Notes under the pieces: generated by a model
Databases searched by the model: none
Seen by the model: the letters and a program-made list of their open reading frames with translations, nothing else
Told to the model about the DNA's origin: nothing
Position numbers and translations under genes: made by a program
Assembly: GCA_900766005.1 (NCBI GenBank)
Contig: CAAFTU010000047.1
Span: 1 to 6,728, forward strand
From: an uncultured Bacteroides sp.
GTDB taxonomy: Bacteria; Bacteroidota; Bacteroidia; Bacteroidales; Bacteroidaceae
Reading direction: 5' to 3'
DNA: 6,728 nucleotides
Shown here: positions 1 to 5,397 of the stretch, one piece after another
Layout of the letters: every line of letters begins with the position of its first letter
How positions within the stretch are numbered: the first letter of the stretch is position 1

Positions 1-32
1 CTGACGTGGAGAATTTGCGGGGCTTGTTTTTT

Positions 33-166
33 GTCACACCGTGCAGACAGTTGACAAGGGTTTACAACCGTTTACGACAAGCGACAATATCCGCCCCGAC
101 ATTCAGTGACGGTCACATCGTGTAGAAAGGCGACAACCGTTGACTGCCGTTTACATCCGTTCACCA
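33..166. repeat. Two direct copies of a ~45-bp unit with phased 10-bp GTTnAC motifs
   Basis: Two copies start 79 bp apart, at 33-77 and 112-156. Each opens with GTCACAyCGTGyAGA (13 of 15 bases identical) and continues with three 10-bp steps. The steps are 48-57, 58-67 and 68-77 in copy one, and 127-136, 137-146 and 147-156 in copy two, with a further similar step at 157-166 (CCGTTCACCA). By hand, 33 of 45 positions match. Most steps carry GTTTAC, GTTGAC, GTTCAC or GCGACA. The 10-bp period puts the motifs on one face of the helix. A short inverted repeat GTGAC-G-GTCAC (106-116) overlaps the start of copy two. Arrays like this are typical of protein binding sites such as integrase arm sites or operators. 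The likely ligands are the adjacent multi-HTH protein or the integrase; that assignment is inference. Confidence 0.7.
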
Positions 167-215
167 CTTCAGGAATATAGGATTGAAGAAATGAACCAGT
201 AAACGATAAAGCAGT

Positions 216-1151
216 ATGAAAGCAACCCGAAAATGCAGTTTTTGCGGCAAGTCCTTTGTAACCCGCAGCGGAATGCAAAGGTATTGCAGCGAGGCTTGTC
301 AGGCGGAAGCCCGGCGAGCCAGAATGACACAGAAGAACAACCTCTTCAAAGCCGTCCGGCCAATCATGGAGATACAGCATCAGGAGTATCTCACCTTTTC
401 CAAAGCAGCCATACTCATGGGCTGTTCCCGACAGTACATCTATAAACTTGTAGCCATGGGCAAGCTGAAAGCCTCACGCATCAGCAACCGCATGGCATTC
501 ATCCGCAGAGCCGACATCGAGCGGATGCTGGAGAGCAATCCCTACCACCGCATCCTGCCCGGCAGCACTTCCACACCGAAAAAATCCGCTTCATCTTCCT
601 TCCCGGCGAAAAAAGAAAAAAGGGAAAAGGTAACCGATGAAGTGCCGGACTTCTATTCCGGTGAAGAGGTGATGTCCCTTTATAAGGTCAAACAGTCATG
701 GCTCTATACCACCGCCAAACGCAATCGCATTTCCATCTGCCGTATCGCTGGAAAGAACTATTACAGCAAGAAGCATGTTGACGAGTTCTTCGGTACGGCT
801 GTTGATATGGACAGTATCACCGACTGGCTCCTGACCGAAGAAGCGGAAGAGCAGTTCGGCATGAAGCCTGCCGCACTCCGGGCATACGCCTACCGGCACA
901 GGATACCGACCAAAAGAGAATACGGCCGCACCTATTACTCCAAGTCCCATCTGGACGAACTCCGCAGAACCGACCTTGTGAACGACGAGCGTTATTACAC
1001 CGTGGAACAGGTCCGGCAGATTTACGGACTTTCCTCAGCCAACATCTGCCATATCGTCAAGGTTAGGCACATCGAAAAGATAAAGGTCGGCGTGAAGAAC
1101 CTGCTTCTACGCTCCGACGTGGAGCGTGTCATGGCTGAAAGGAACAAATAA
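216..1151 (+). CDS. Zinc-ribbon protein with four HTH_17-like units (TnpA/targeting-type protein of Bacteroides mobilizable transposons)
   Basis: The 311-residue protein is probably DNA-binding. The N-terminus has a zinc-ribbon-like Cys set (C7, C10, C24, C28). Four similar helix-turn-helix units of the MerR/excisionase type follow, at about residues 59-105, 147-192, 205-249 and 260-307. Each has an entry helix, a recognition-type helix (for example SRQYIYKLVAMGKL), a short wing and a closing helix ending like D-hydrophobic-E-R. A lysine/serine-rich linker (about 117-140) separates unit one from the rest. The gene lies directly upstream of the integrase, as tnpA does in Tn4555, where from memory it was described as a targeting gene; identity with that protein is inferred. 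There is no catalytic motif, so it should not be called a transposase enzyme. The start is the ATG after an A-rich leader with no clear Shine-Dalgarno site. The phased repeats just upstream are a plausible binding site. It could instead be a transcription regulator or directionality factor. Confidence 0.85.
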   Translation: MKATRKCSFCGKSFVTRSGMQRYCSEACQAEARRARMTQKNNLFKAVRPIMEIQHQEYLTFSKAAILMGCSRQYIYKLVAMGKLKASRISNRMAFIRRADIERMLESNPYHRILPGSTSTPKKSASSSFPAKKEKREKVTDEVPDFYSGEEVMSLYKVKQSWLYTTAKRNRISICRIAGKNYYSKKHVDEFFGTAVDMDSITDWLLTEEAEEQFGMKPAALRAYAYRHRIPTKREYGRTYYSKSHLDELRRTDLVNDERYYTVEQVRQIYGLSSANICHIVKVRHIEKIKVGVKNLLLRSDVERVMAERNK

Positions 1152-1176
1152 CCGCAAGCAACCGCCATTACTCGAA

Positions 1177-1249
1177 AATTATTTTAAAATGATTGTCGTG
1201 GAGATATTCACGGCTGTTTCACGTTGTTCCTTTGCCACCGTGAACACGG
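1177..1249 (+). promoter_or_regulatory. int upstream control block, duplicated upstream of xis
   Basis: This stretch carries AATTATTTT-AA-AATGA (1177-1192), the imperfect palindrome CGTGGAGATATTCACGG (1197-1213) and TCCTTTGC (1228-1235). The same three elements recur upstream of xis at 3593-3652 with the same 13-base gap between the last two (counting the shared C after CACGG). TTCCTTTG (1227-1234) matches 5 of the 6 fixed bases of the Bacteroides -7 motif TAnnTTTG, so the palindrome would sit near -33, as an operator or activator site would. A second inverted repeat, CCGTG-AA-CACGG, lies at 1238-1249. The leader to the int ATG would be about 50 bases. The promoter role is inferred; the repeat itself is seen directly. 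Recombinase or Xis binding is an alternative. Confidence 0.55.
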
Positions 1250-1291
1250 AGACACCTCCGGAAATGTACAACCAGTTAAAACATCATCAAT

Positions 1292-2410
1292 ATGAGTAAA
1301 TGCAAGACAGTAACCTTGCGCAAGCGCAAGATCAAGAACGGTACACAGTATTCGCTGTGTCTGGACTATTATCCCGGCTACCGTGACAACACCACCATGA
1401 AAGTGATAACACGTGAAGCTCTGGGTATTTACATTTTTGCCAAACCTGCCAACCAGCAGGAGCGTGACTTCAACGCACGCATGATGAAGAAGGCAGAGAT
1501 ACTCCGCAACAGGCGTTACGAAGCCATCTTCAACGAGAACAACGGCTTCTTTGACAAGGCCAGGATGAAAGGGGATTTCCTCGCCTACTTCAAGGAACTG
1601 GCAGACAGAAGGAATATCAAGTGGCAGCACGTCTACAAACACTTTGAACGGTTTGTAAATGGCAAATGCACCTTTGAAGAGGTGGACGTGGACTTGTGCC
1701 GCAAGTTCATGGAGTACCTGCTGAACGCTCCCCAGACCATACATACCAACCAAAAGCTGCATATCAATTCTGCGGCGGGCTACTGGTCGGCTTTCCGTGC
1801 CGTCCTGCACACGGCCTACCGTGACAGGAAGATAAAGGAGAATCCCAACGGCTTTCTGGACCGTATCGAGAGTATTCCCACCATGAGAGAGCATCTGAGC
1901 CAGGAGGAACTGATACGGCTTGCCGAAACGCCATGCGAGGAAGAGGTTCTAAAAAGGGCTTTCCTTTTCGCCTGCCTGACGGGATTGCGGAAGAGCGACA
2001 TCAGGCAGCTTACCTGGCAGCAGATACAGCCGTACACCAACGGCAAGATGTTCGTCACCACCCGTATGCAGAAGACGAAGCAGATTGTTCACAACCCCAT
2101 CAGTGATGAAGCCTACGGACTGCTCGGGGAACGGCATGAAGGGCTTATCTTCGAGGGCTTCAAGGACAAGATGCTGCAGGGGCCCCTGAAGCGTTGGTTG
2201 TCGGCGGCAGGCATAACCAAGAAGATAACCTTCCATTGCACCCGGCATTCATTTGGAAGCCTGCACGTGGAAATGGGTACGGACATGGCTGTCATACAAG
2301 CCTATCTGGGACACAAGAACATTACCACCACACAAATCTATTCCAAGATGGCAGCACAGCAGATGTGTGACGTGGTGGACAAGATAACCCTGAAACGCAA
2401 GGAGGCATAG
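1292..2410 (+). CDS. int: Tyrosine recombinase/integrase
   Basis: The 372-residue site-specific recombinase should cut and rejoin the element ends with a chromosomal site through a 3'-phosphotyrosine intermediate. The N-terminal ~85 residues are basic (CKTVTLRKRKIK) and look like the arm-type DNA-binding domain. Residues ~90-195 form the SAM-like core-binding domain, and ~200-365 the catalytic domain. All key residues are visible: R233 in TGLRKSDIRQL, the hairpin Lys at about K261 in MQKTKQ, H315 and R318 in HCTRHSFG, H341 in LGHKNITTT and the nucleophile Y350 in QIYSKM. Length and motifs fit the integrases of Bacteroides mobile elements (the NBU/Tn4555/CTnDOT broad group), and nothing looks truncated. 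It follows the multi-HTH gene after a 140-base gap that holds a control block, so it probably has its own promoter. Two hairpins follow its end. The attachment site and target cannot be read from this window. Confidence 0.95.
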   Translation: MSKCKTVTLRKRKIKNGTQYSLCLDYYPGYRDNTTMKVITREALGIYIFAKPANQQERDFNARMMKKAEILRNRRYEAIFNENNGFFDKARMKGDFLAYFKELADRRNIKWQHVYKHFERFVNGKCTFEEVDVDLCRKFMEYLLNAPQTIHTNQKLHINSAAGYWSAFRAVLHTAYRDRKIKENPNGFLDRIESIPTMREHLSQEELIRLAETPCEEEVLKRAFLFACLTGLRKSDIRQLTWQQIQPYTNGKMFVTTRMQKTKQIVHNPISDEAYGLLGERHEGLIFEGFKDKMLQGPLKRWLSAAGITKKITFHCTRHSFGSLHVEMGTDMAVIQAYLGHKNITTTQIYSKMAAQQMCDVVDKITLKRKEA

Positions 2411-2470
2411 GCCTGTTTCAGGGTATTCGGGGGGAGCGGTTATTGCGTGAAGGCTTTAACCGCTCCCTCT
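2387..2470 (+). terminator. Two tandem hairpins at the 3' end of int, probable terminator
   Basis: The first hairpin pairs ACCCTGAAAC (2387-2396) with GTTTCAGGGT (2415-2424). It is a perfect 10-bp stem that encloses the int stop codon (2408-2410). The second pairs GGGAGCGGTTA (2432-2442) with TAACCGCTCCC (2457-2467). It is a perfect 11-bp GC-rich stem with a 14-base loop, followed by the pyrimidine-rich stretch TCTGTTTCT. The T tract is interrupted, so this is not a textbook intrinsic terminator. The position between int and the next gene, which has its own promoter-like motif, still supports termination. An alternative is a protein-binding inverted repeat. Confidence 0.65.
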
Positions 2471-2602
2471 GTTTCTGATGGCATCATTCCTTAAAAAGTC
2501 ATTATCGTATGATATTTTGGTATGATTCCGGACTTTTGGTGAAAAACATTGAAAAAGAAACCGCCAACCAAGGCTAATGAGCAATAATTGGAAGAATACC
2601 AT

Positions 2603-2610
2603 TAAATTTG
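2603..2610 (+). promoter_or_regulatory. Candidate Bacteroides -7 box for the membrane protein gene
   Basis: TAAATTTG matches the Bacteroides -7 consensus TAnnTTTG at every fixed base and lies about 42 bases before the ATG at 2652. No TTG box sits at the usual ~19-base distance (the nearest, at 2588-2590, is too close), so the -33 element is weak or absent. The rest of the 2468-2651 gap is AT-rich. It contains GTATGAT twice (2507-2513 and 2520-2526) and TTTTGGT twice (2515-2521 and 2534-2540); I see no gene in it. Confidence 0.5.
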
Positions 2611-2651
2611 CAAAGACCTGACAGTTACAAGTAATAACCGAAAAAAACGAT

Positions 2652-3482
2652 ATGGAACCAACGATAAAGGACAAATACATCATTCTGGGATTCATCGGCG
2701 TTGCCATCTGCCTGATTTCTTTTTTTATCACACTGATTGTCTCCGCAAGTTTCAATCAGGACAATTTTGTAAGGCTGATAGTCTTTGTATGCAGCAACAT
2801 TCTCGGCTGGCTGTTCTATCTCTCTTTCCAGACGGTCATTTTCGACTCATACGAGATCTGGAAACTCAAGTCCGGCAAGAAAAAGGCATCTGCCGGAATC
2901 ATAAAGGCTCAGGAAGAACAGTCACAGGATGCGAATGAACCTGCAGCTCCGACACCGATGCCGACAGGCGGGGAATCAACCCCGGATATAAAACCGGTAG
3001 AGATTGCCATTGCCCCGGAACTGCACGAAAAGAACCGTGCCAGCTATGAGGACAGACAGAAGCAGGAAGAGGCGAAACGGATCCGCATGGTCATGGAGTA
3101 CATCCACTTCGTCATGCCCCGCATTGCCGATAAGGAGACCGTCAACCATATCTGTGCCGAGGTCAACAAGTGGATGTGCCTTCACAGCTACAAGCCCAAG
3201 CCTATAACAGGACGGCTGACCCGGGAGATTACCAACATTCCGCTCCGCCATTTCGTGTGGAACATCTCCGAGCGTTTCATGTACAAGAAATACTACAACG
3301 GGGACAACCGTGCCAATTTTATCAAGACCCTTTTTCCACGTGAATTTGCCGACACGGATATAGCGACCATAAAGAACTTCAAGGTCGATCCGTCAAAGAC
3401 GCTGATTCCCATTGACGAACCCGAAAACGGCAGTCTGGACTTCCATTATCCCGAAGATTATGCACGGGAAGTGAACAGTTGA
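2652..3482 (+). CDS. Membrane-anchored protein of unknown function (TnpC-like by position)
   Basis: The 276-residue protein has two predicted transmembrane helices near the N-terminus (about residues 9-33 and 40-66) separated by the short SFNQDNF turn. Both ends are therefore probably cytoplasmic. A lysine-rich stretch (72-78) follows, then a Pro/Thr/Gly-rich flexible linker (about 95-115). A charged helical segment (124-147) leads into a compact C-terminal domain (about 148-250) with aromatic and basic residues (HSYKPKPITGRLTREI, WNISERFMYKKYY). I recognise no enzyme motif. In Tn4555 a gene called tnpC occupies a comparable place and, from memory, is linked to excision; homology is not proven here. 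The gene starts at an ATG after an A-rich leader (GAAAAAAACGAT) and ends 201 bases before xis. A membrane anchor is unusual for a recombination-module protein; it could tether the element or its circle, or act in transfer. That is inference. Confidence 0.85.
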   Translation: MEPTIKDKYIILGFIGVAICLISFFITLIVSASFNQDNFVRLIVFVCSNILGWLFYLSFQTVIFDSYEIWKLKSGKKKASAGIIKAQEEQSQDANEPAAPTPMPTGGESTPDIKPVEIAIAPELHEKNRASYEDRQKQEEAKRIRMVMEYIHFVMPRIADKETVNHICAEVNKWMCLHSYKPKPITGRLTREITNIPLRHFVWNISERFMYKKYYNGDNRANFIKTLFPREFADTDIATIKNFKVDPSKTLIPIDEPENGSLDFHYPEDYAREVNS

Positions 3483-3543
3483 CCGTTTCCCGGGGATATA
3501 ACGACAAGTATCAGGCAACACGTAACAGCCTGTATCTCATTGT

Positions 3544-3594
3544 TTCCCGAATAGCTTTGCCCGTCATTCACGGTTGGGCATCGTTATTCGGGAA
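3544..3594 (+). terminator. Long inverted repeat between the membrane protein gene and xis
   Basis: TTCCCGAATA (3544-3553) pairs perfectly with TATTCGGGAA (3585-3594). Inside it, TGCCC (3558-3562) pairs with GGGCA (3576-3580), giving one long two-part hairpin. The 3' side runs into TTATTTT, so it could act as a terminator for the upstream gene. The loop contains ATTCACGG (3566-3573), the same half-site found in the palindrome at 3613-3630, so a regulatory or protein-binding role is equally possible. Confidence 0.55.
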
Positions 3595-3652
3595 TTATTT
3601 TGCAATGACCTCCCGTGAAGATATTCACGGCCATATCATTGCGGTCCTTTGC
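3593..3652 (+). promoter_or_regulatory. xis upstream control block, twin of the one before int
   Basis: The block holds AATTATTTT-GC-AATGA (3593-3608), then a perfect inverted repeat CCGTGAA-GATA-TTCACGG (3613-3630), then TCCTTTGC (3645-3652). Order and spacing match the int block at 1177-1235 except for one extra base between the first two elements. A possible promoter reads TTG (3574-3576), an 18-base gap, then TTATTTTG (3595-3602, 5 of the 6 fixed -7 bases). In that case the palindrome would lie just downstream of the transcription start, as a repressor operator would. GTCCTTTG is a weaker -7 alternative. The leader to the ATG at 3684 is short. Confidence 0.55.
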
Positions 3653-3683
3653 GCCAAGCCTTACAAAAGAGGCGAGTACGCAA

Positions 3684-4058
3684 ATGGAAAAAACAGTGAT
3701 TACATTCAACGACCTACCGGAGGTCGTAGCCCAGCTTCGGGACGAAGTGATGAGCTTGAGAAGCCTGCTTACCGAGCAGCGCAGTGTGAACAATGCAAAG
3801 GCGGTGGACACCCATGTCCCCATGTCCGTGGATGAAGCGGCGGAATATCTCGGTATTCCCAAGGGAACGCTCTACATGAAACTGTCGGACGGAAGCATTC
3901 CGGCCACCAAGCCCGGCAAACGCTATTGCCTTTACCGTGACGAACTGGACAGATGGCTGGAATCCTCCCGCAAGAATCCCGTACCCCTGTCCGATGAGGA
4001 ACTCAGCGAGTCCATGTCCTCCTCCCATCGCCGCAAGCCCGGCCAACGTAACTGGTAA
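3684..4058 (+). CDS. xis: Excisionase-like small HTH protein
   Basis: The 124-residue protein has an N-terminal helical, possibly coiled-coil segment (about residues 8-33, LPEVVAQLRDEVMSLRSLL). A single HTH_17/excisionase-type winged helix follows at about residues 46-95 (SVDEAAEYLGIPKGTLYMKL, then the wing PGKRYCLYRDELDRWLES). The tail is polar and basic. Proteins of this size and fold next to a tyrosine integrase usually bind and bend attachment-site DNA to drive excision. It is not adjacent to int here: the membrane protein gene lies between them. The frame is open back to a GTG at 3615, but I chose the ATG at 3684 because the longer form would run across the palindrome and the added residues look non-native. 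The gene ends only 5 bases before the RepA start, so the two are probably co-transcribed. A regulator role is the main alternative. Confidence 0.85.
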   Translation: MEKTVITFNDLPEVVAQLRDEVMSLRSLLTEQRSVNNAKAVDTHVPMSVDEAAEYLGIPKGTLYMKLSDGSIPATKPGKRYCLYRDELDRWLESSRKNPVPLSDEELSESMSSSHRRKPGQRNW

Positions 4059-4063
4059 GAGCC

Positions 4064-5218
4064 ATGGAAGAGGACAAGAACTATATCAGCATGATCCATG
4101 GCGACCTGACAAGGGCAGCCCAGATGCAGAACGGTATGCCGGAAAATATCGGCGTGATGAGCATAAAGACCGCCAACCGGACCATACTCGAAGCATCGCA
4201 GCTGCCCACGCCCCGTGCGTTGTGGGACAGTTTCTGGTACGAGGGGGAACTGTCCTGCCTCTTTGCGGATTCCAACGTGGGGAAATCCATCCTTGCCGTG
4301 CAGATAGCCGACCGTATCGCCCGGACTGACAACGTGCTTTATCTGGACTTTGAACTCTCTGAAAAGCAGTTCCAGCTCCGCTATACCGACGAGTACGGAA
4401 AGCCTTACACCTTTCCCGAAAGGCTGTACCGGGTATCGCTTGACAGCGACGCCCTTCTGGATGCCGACTTTGAAGGGACAATCATCGGCAGCATCGAACA
4501 GATGGCACAGCAGACCCGCTGCAGGATCTTCATCGTTGACAACCTTACTTACCTGTGCTGTGCCATGGAGAAAGGCGATGCGGCGGGACGGCTGATGATA
4601 CAGCTCAACAATCTCAAAAAGAGATACGGGCTTTCCATCCTTGTCCTGGCACACACCCCAAAGCGTTCACTGGACTGTCCCATCACGTCCAACGACCTTG
4701 CCGGAAGCAAGCGGCTCTACAATTTCTTTGACAGCGTGTTTGTCATCGGGAAAAGCGCACTGGACGGGGGACTCCGCTATGTGAAGCAGCTTAAGGTCCG
4801 TTACGGGACATTCTCGTATGATGCCGACAATGTGATTGTCTATGAGATTGAGAAAACGGATGCCTTCCTGCAATTCGTGTTCAGGGGCTATTCAACCGAA
4901 AAAGAACACCTGAAGAAACCGGGTGACAACGAATCGGGACAAAGGGATTGCCTTATCCTGCAACTGTCCCAATCCGGGAAGTCAGTCCGGGAGATAGCCT
5001 CGCAGGTCAATTGCGGCAAGTCCACCGTCAGCCGGATAATCCAGCGCAGCAAGGAGGACAGGAACGCAGCTGTCCCTGCTGTCCCGCTGTCCCGTCCCAA
5101 GGAGAACGGGACAATGGGACAGGTGGGACAGCATGGGACAGATGGGACAAGCGGGACAGCAGGAGAAGCAAGGCAGGCGGAGCTGTTTGCAGGACATGAA
5201 AAGGAGGACAAACCATGA
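4064..5218 (+). CDS. repA: RepA-like RecA-fold ATPase/helicase with C-terminal HTH
   Basis: The 384-residue protein is probably a replicative helicase or loader of the AAA_25/RepA family. Visible motifs are Walker A ADSNVGKS (68-75; Ala in the first position is allowed in the motif), the acidic strand end YLDFELSEKQ (93-102), Walker B RIFIVDN (154-160, D159) and the post-Walker segment ILVLAHTPK (192-200) with a conserved-looking His. DLAGSKRLYNFFDSVFVI (211-228) also fits RepA-type enzymes. An extra resolvase-like helix-turn-helix follows at about 294-328 (REIASQVNCGKSTVSRIIQR). It is followed by a low-complexity Gly/Thr/Gln tail (348-366) produced by the GGGACA array in the DNA. It starts 5 bases after xis, and its stop overlaps an ATG at 5215 (ATGA). 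With the next gene it forms a replication pair, probably acting on the excised circle. The C-terminal tail is likely dispensable for catalysis; that is inference. Confidence 0.88.
   Translation: MEEDKNYISMIHGDLTRAAQMQNGMPENIGVMSIKTANRTILEASQLPTPRALWDSFWYEGELSCLFADSNVGKSILAVQIADRIARTDNVLYLDFELSEKQFQLRYTDEYGKPYTFPERLYRVSLDSDALLDADFEGTIIGSIEQMAQQTRCRIFIVDNLTYLCCAMEKGDAAGRLMIQLNNLKKRYGLSILVLAHTPKRSLDCPITSNDLAGSKRLYNFFDSVFVIGKSALDGGLRYVKQLKVRYGTFSYDADNVIVYEIEKTDAFLQFVFRGYSTEKEHLKKPGDNESGQRDCLILQLSQSGKSVREIASQVNCGKSTVSRIIQRSKEDRNAAVPAVPLSRPKENGTMGQVGQHGTDGTSGTAGEARQAELFAGHEKEDKP
5071..5158. repeat. GGGACA/TGTCCC array I, inside the 3' end of repA
   Basis: TGTCCC occurs at 5071, 5080 and 5088, plus GTCCC at 5094. 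Across a short centre (5099-5107) GGGACA follows at 5108, 5116, 5125, 5135, 5144 and 5153. Steps are 8-10 bases, and the two halves are inverted relative to each other. The GGGACA copies fall in two different phases relative to the repA codons, giving Gly-Thr at some and Gly-Gln at others. The repetition is therefore kept at the DNA level rather than for the protein. An outlying inverted pair lies upstream (GGGACA 4936, TGTCCC 4965). Iteron-like origin or operator sites bound by RepA are the leading guess. Confidence 0.75.
5201..5207 (+). promoter_or_regulatory. Strong Shine-Dalgarno site before the ATG at 5215
   Basis: AAGGAGG lies 7 bases before the ATG at 5215, which overlaps the repA stop codon as ATGA. 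It is the best ribosome-binding match in the window, in an organism type that rarely relies on one. It supports translation starting at 5215 and reading in frame into the primase-like gene, adding 61 residues. It may instead be incidental to the repA 3' end. Confidence 0.45.
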
Positions 5219-5306
5219 AAAAGCAGCCTGCACACGGCTGTATGCCAGCCGACCGTATCATTTGCAGAACATGGGAGCATACAAACCGGGCCCTGATTTT
5301 CCAGAG

Positions 5307-5367
5307 TGTCCCGGGGTGTCCCAAGTGTCCCACTGTCCCAGCCTTTAGGGGACGGGACAGCGGGACA
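5307..5367. repeat. GGGACA/TGTCCC array II, just upstream of the primase-like core
   Basis: TGTCCC occurs at 5307, 5317, 5326 and 5334. After a short centre it is followed by GGGAC at 5349 and GGGACA at 5354 and 5362. The design is the same as in array I: one orientation on the left, the inverse on the right, steps of 8-10 bases. It ends 30 bases before the ATG at 5398. Together the two arrays bracket the repA/primase junction and could fold against each other or be bridged by a protein. Confidence 0.75.
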
Positions 5368-5397
5368 ACAGTAGAAAACCAAACATCAAAAAAAGTC

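Noticed and set aside
9..18. Resemblance of GAGAATTTGC to the core-site pattern GTAnnTTTGC remembered for CTnDOT-type integrases, as a candidate att core
   Set aside because: Two of the eight fixed bases differ, and a short AT-rich pattern like this occurs by chance; the element boundary cannot be placed without flanking sequence.
191..202. Tiny three-codon frame (ATG AAC CAG TAA) just before the first gene, as a possible leader peptide
   Set aside because: Too short to distinguish from chance and without a ribosome-binding signal or attenuator-like hairpins around it.
1208..1894. A 228-codon minus-strand open frame opposite int
   Set aside because: It mirrors the integrase coding sequence, which has a complete catalytic set on the plus strand; nothing supports a second gene.
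3479..3835. A plus-strand frame bridging the membrane protein gene and xis
   Set aside because: It relies on a TTG start, runs through the inverted repeats and overlaps xis in another frame; its composition is not protein-like.
4265..4288. Walker A of RepA seen as defective because it starts with Ala rather than Gly
   Set aside because: The accepted P-loop pattern allows Ala or Gly in that position, and the GKS core and Walker B Asp are intact.
3932..4654. A 240-codon open frame on the minus strand opposite the xis/repA junction
   Set aside because: It lies entirely opposite well-supported genes with clear motifs, has no recognisable domain and no spacing of its own; it is a shadow of the coding strand.
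5071..5367. CRISPR array
   Set aside because: The repeats are 6 bases with 2-4 base gaps in both orientations, not 25-40 base repeats with unique spacers, and no cas gene is present.
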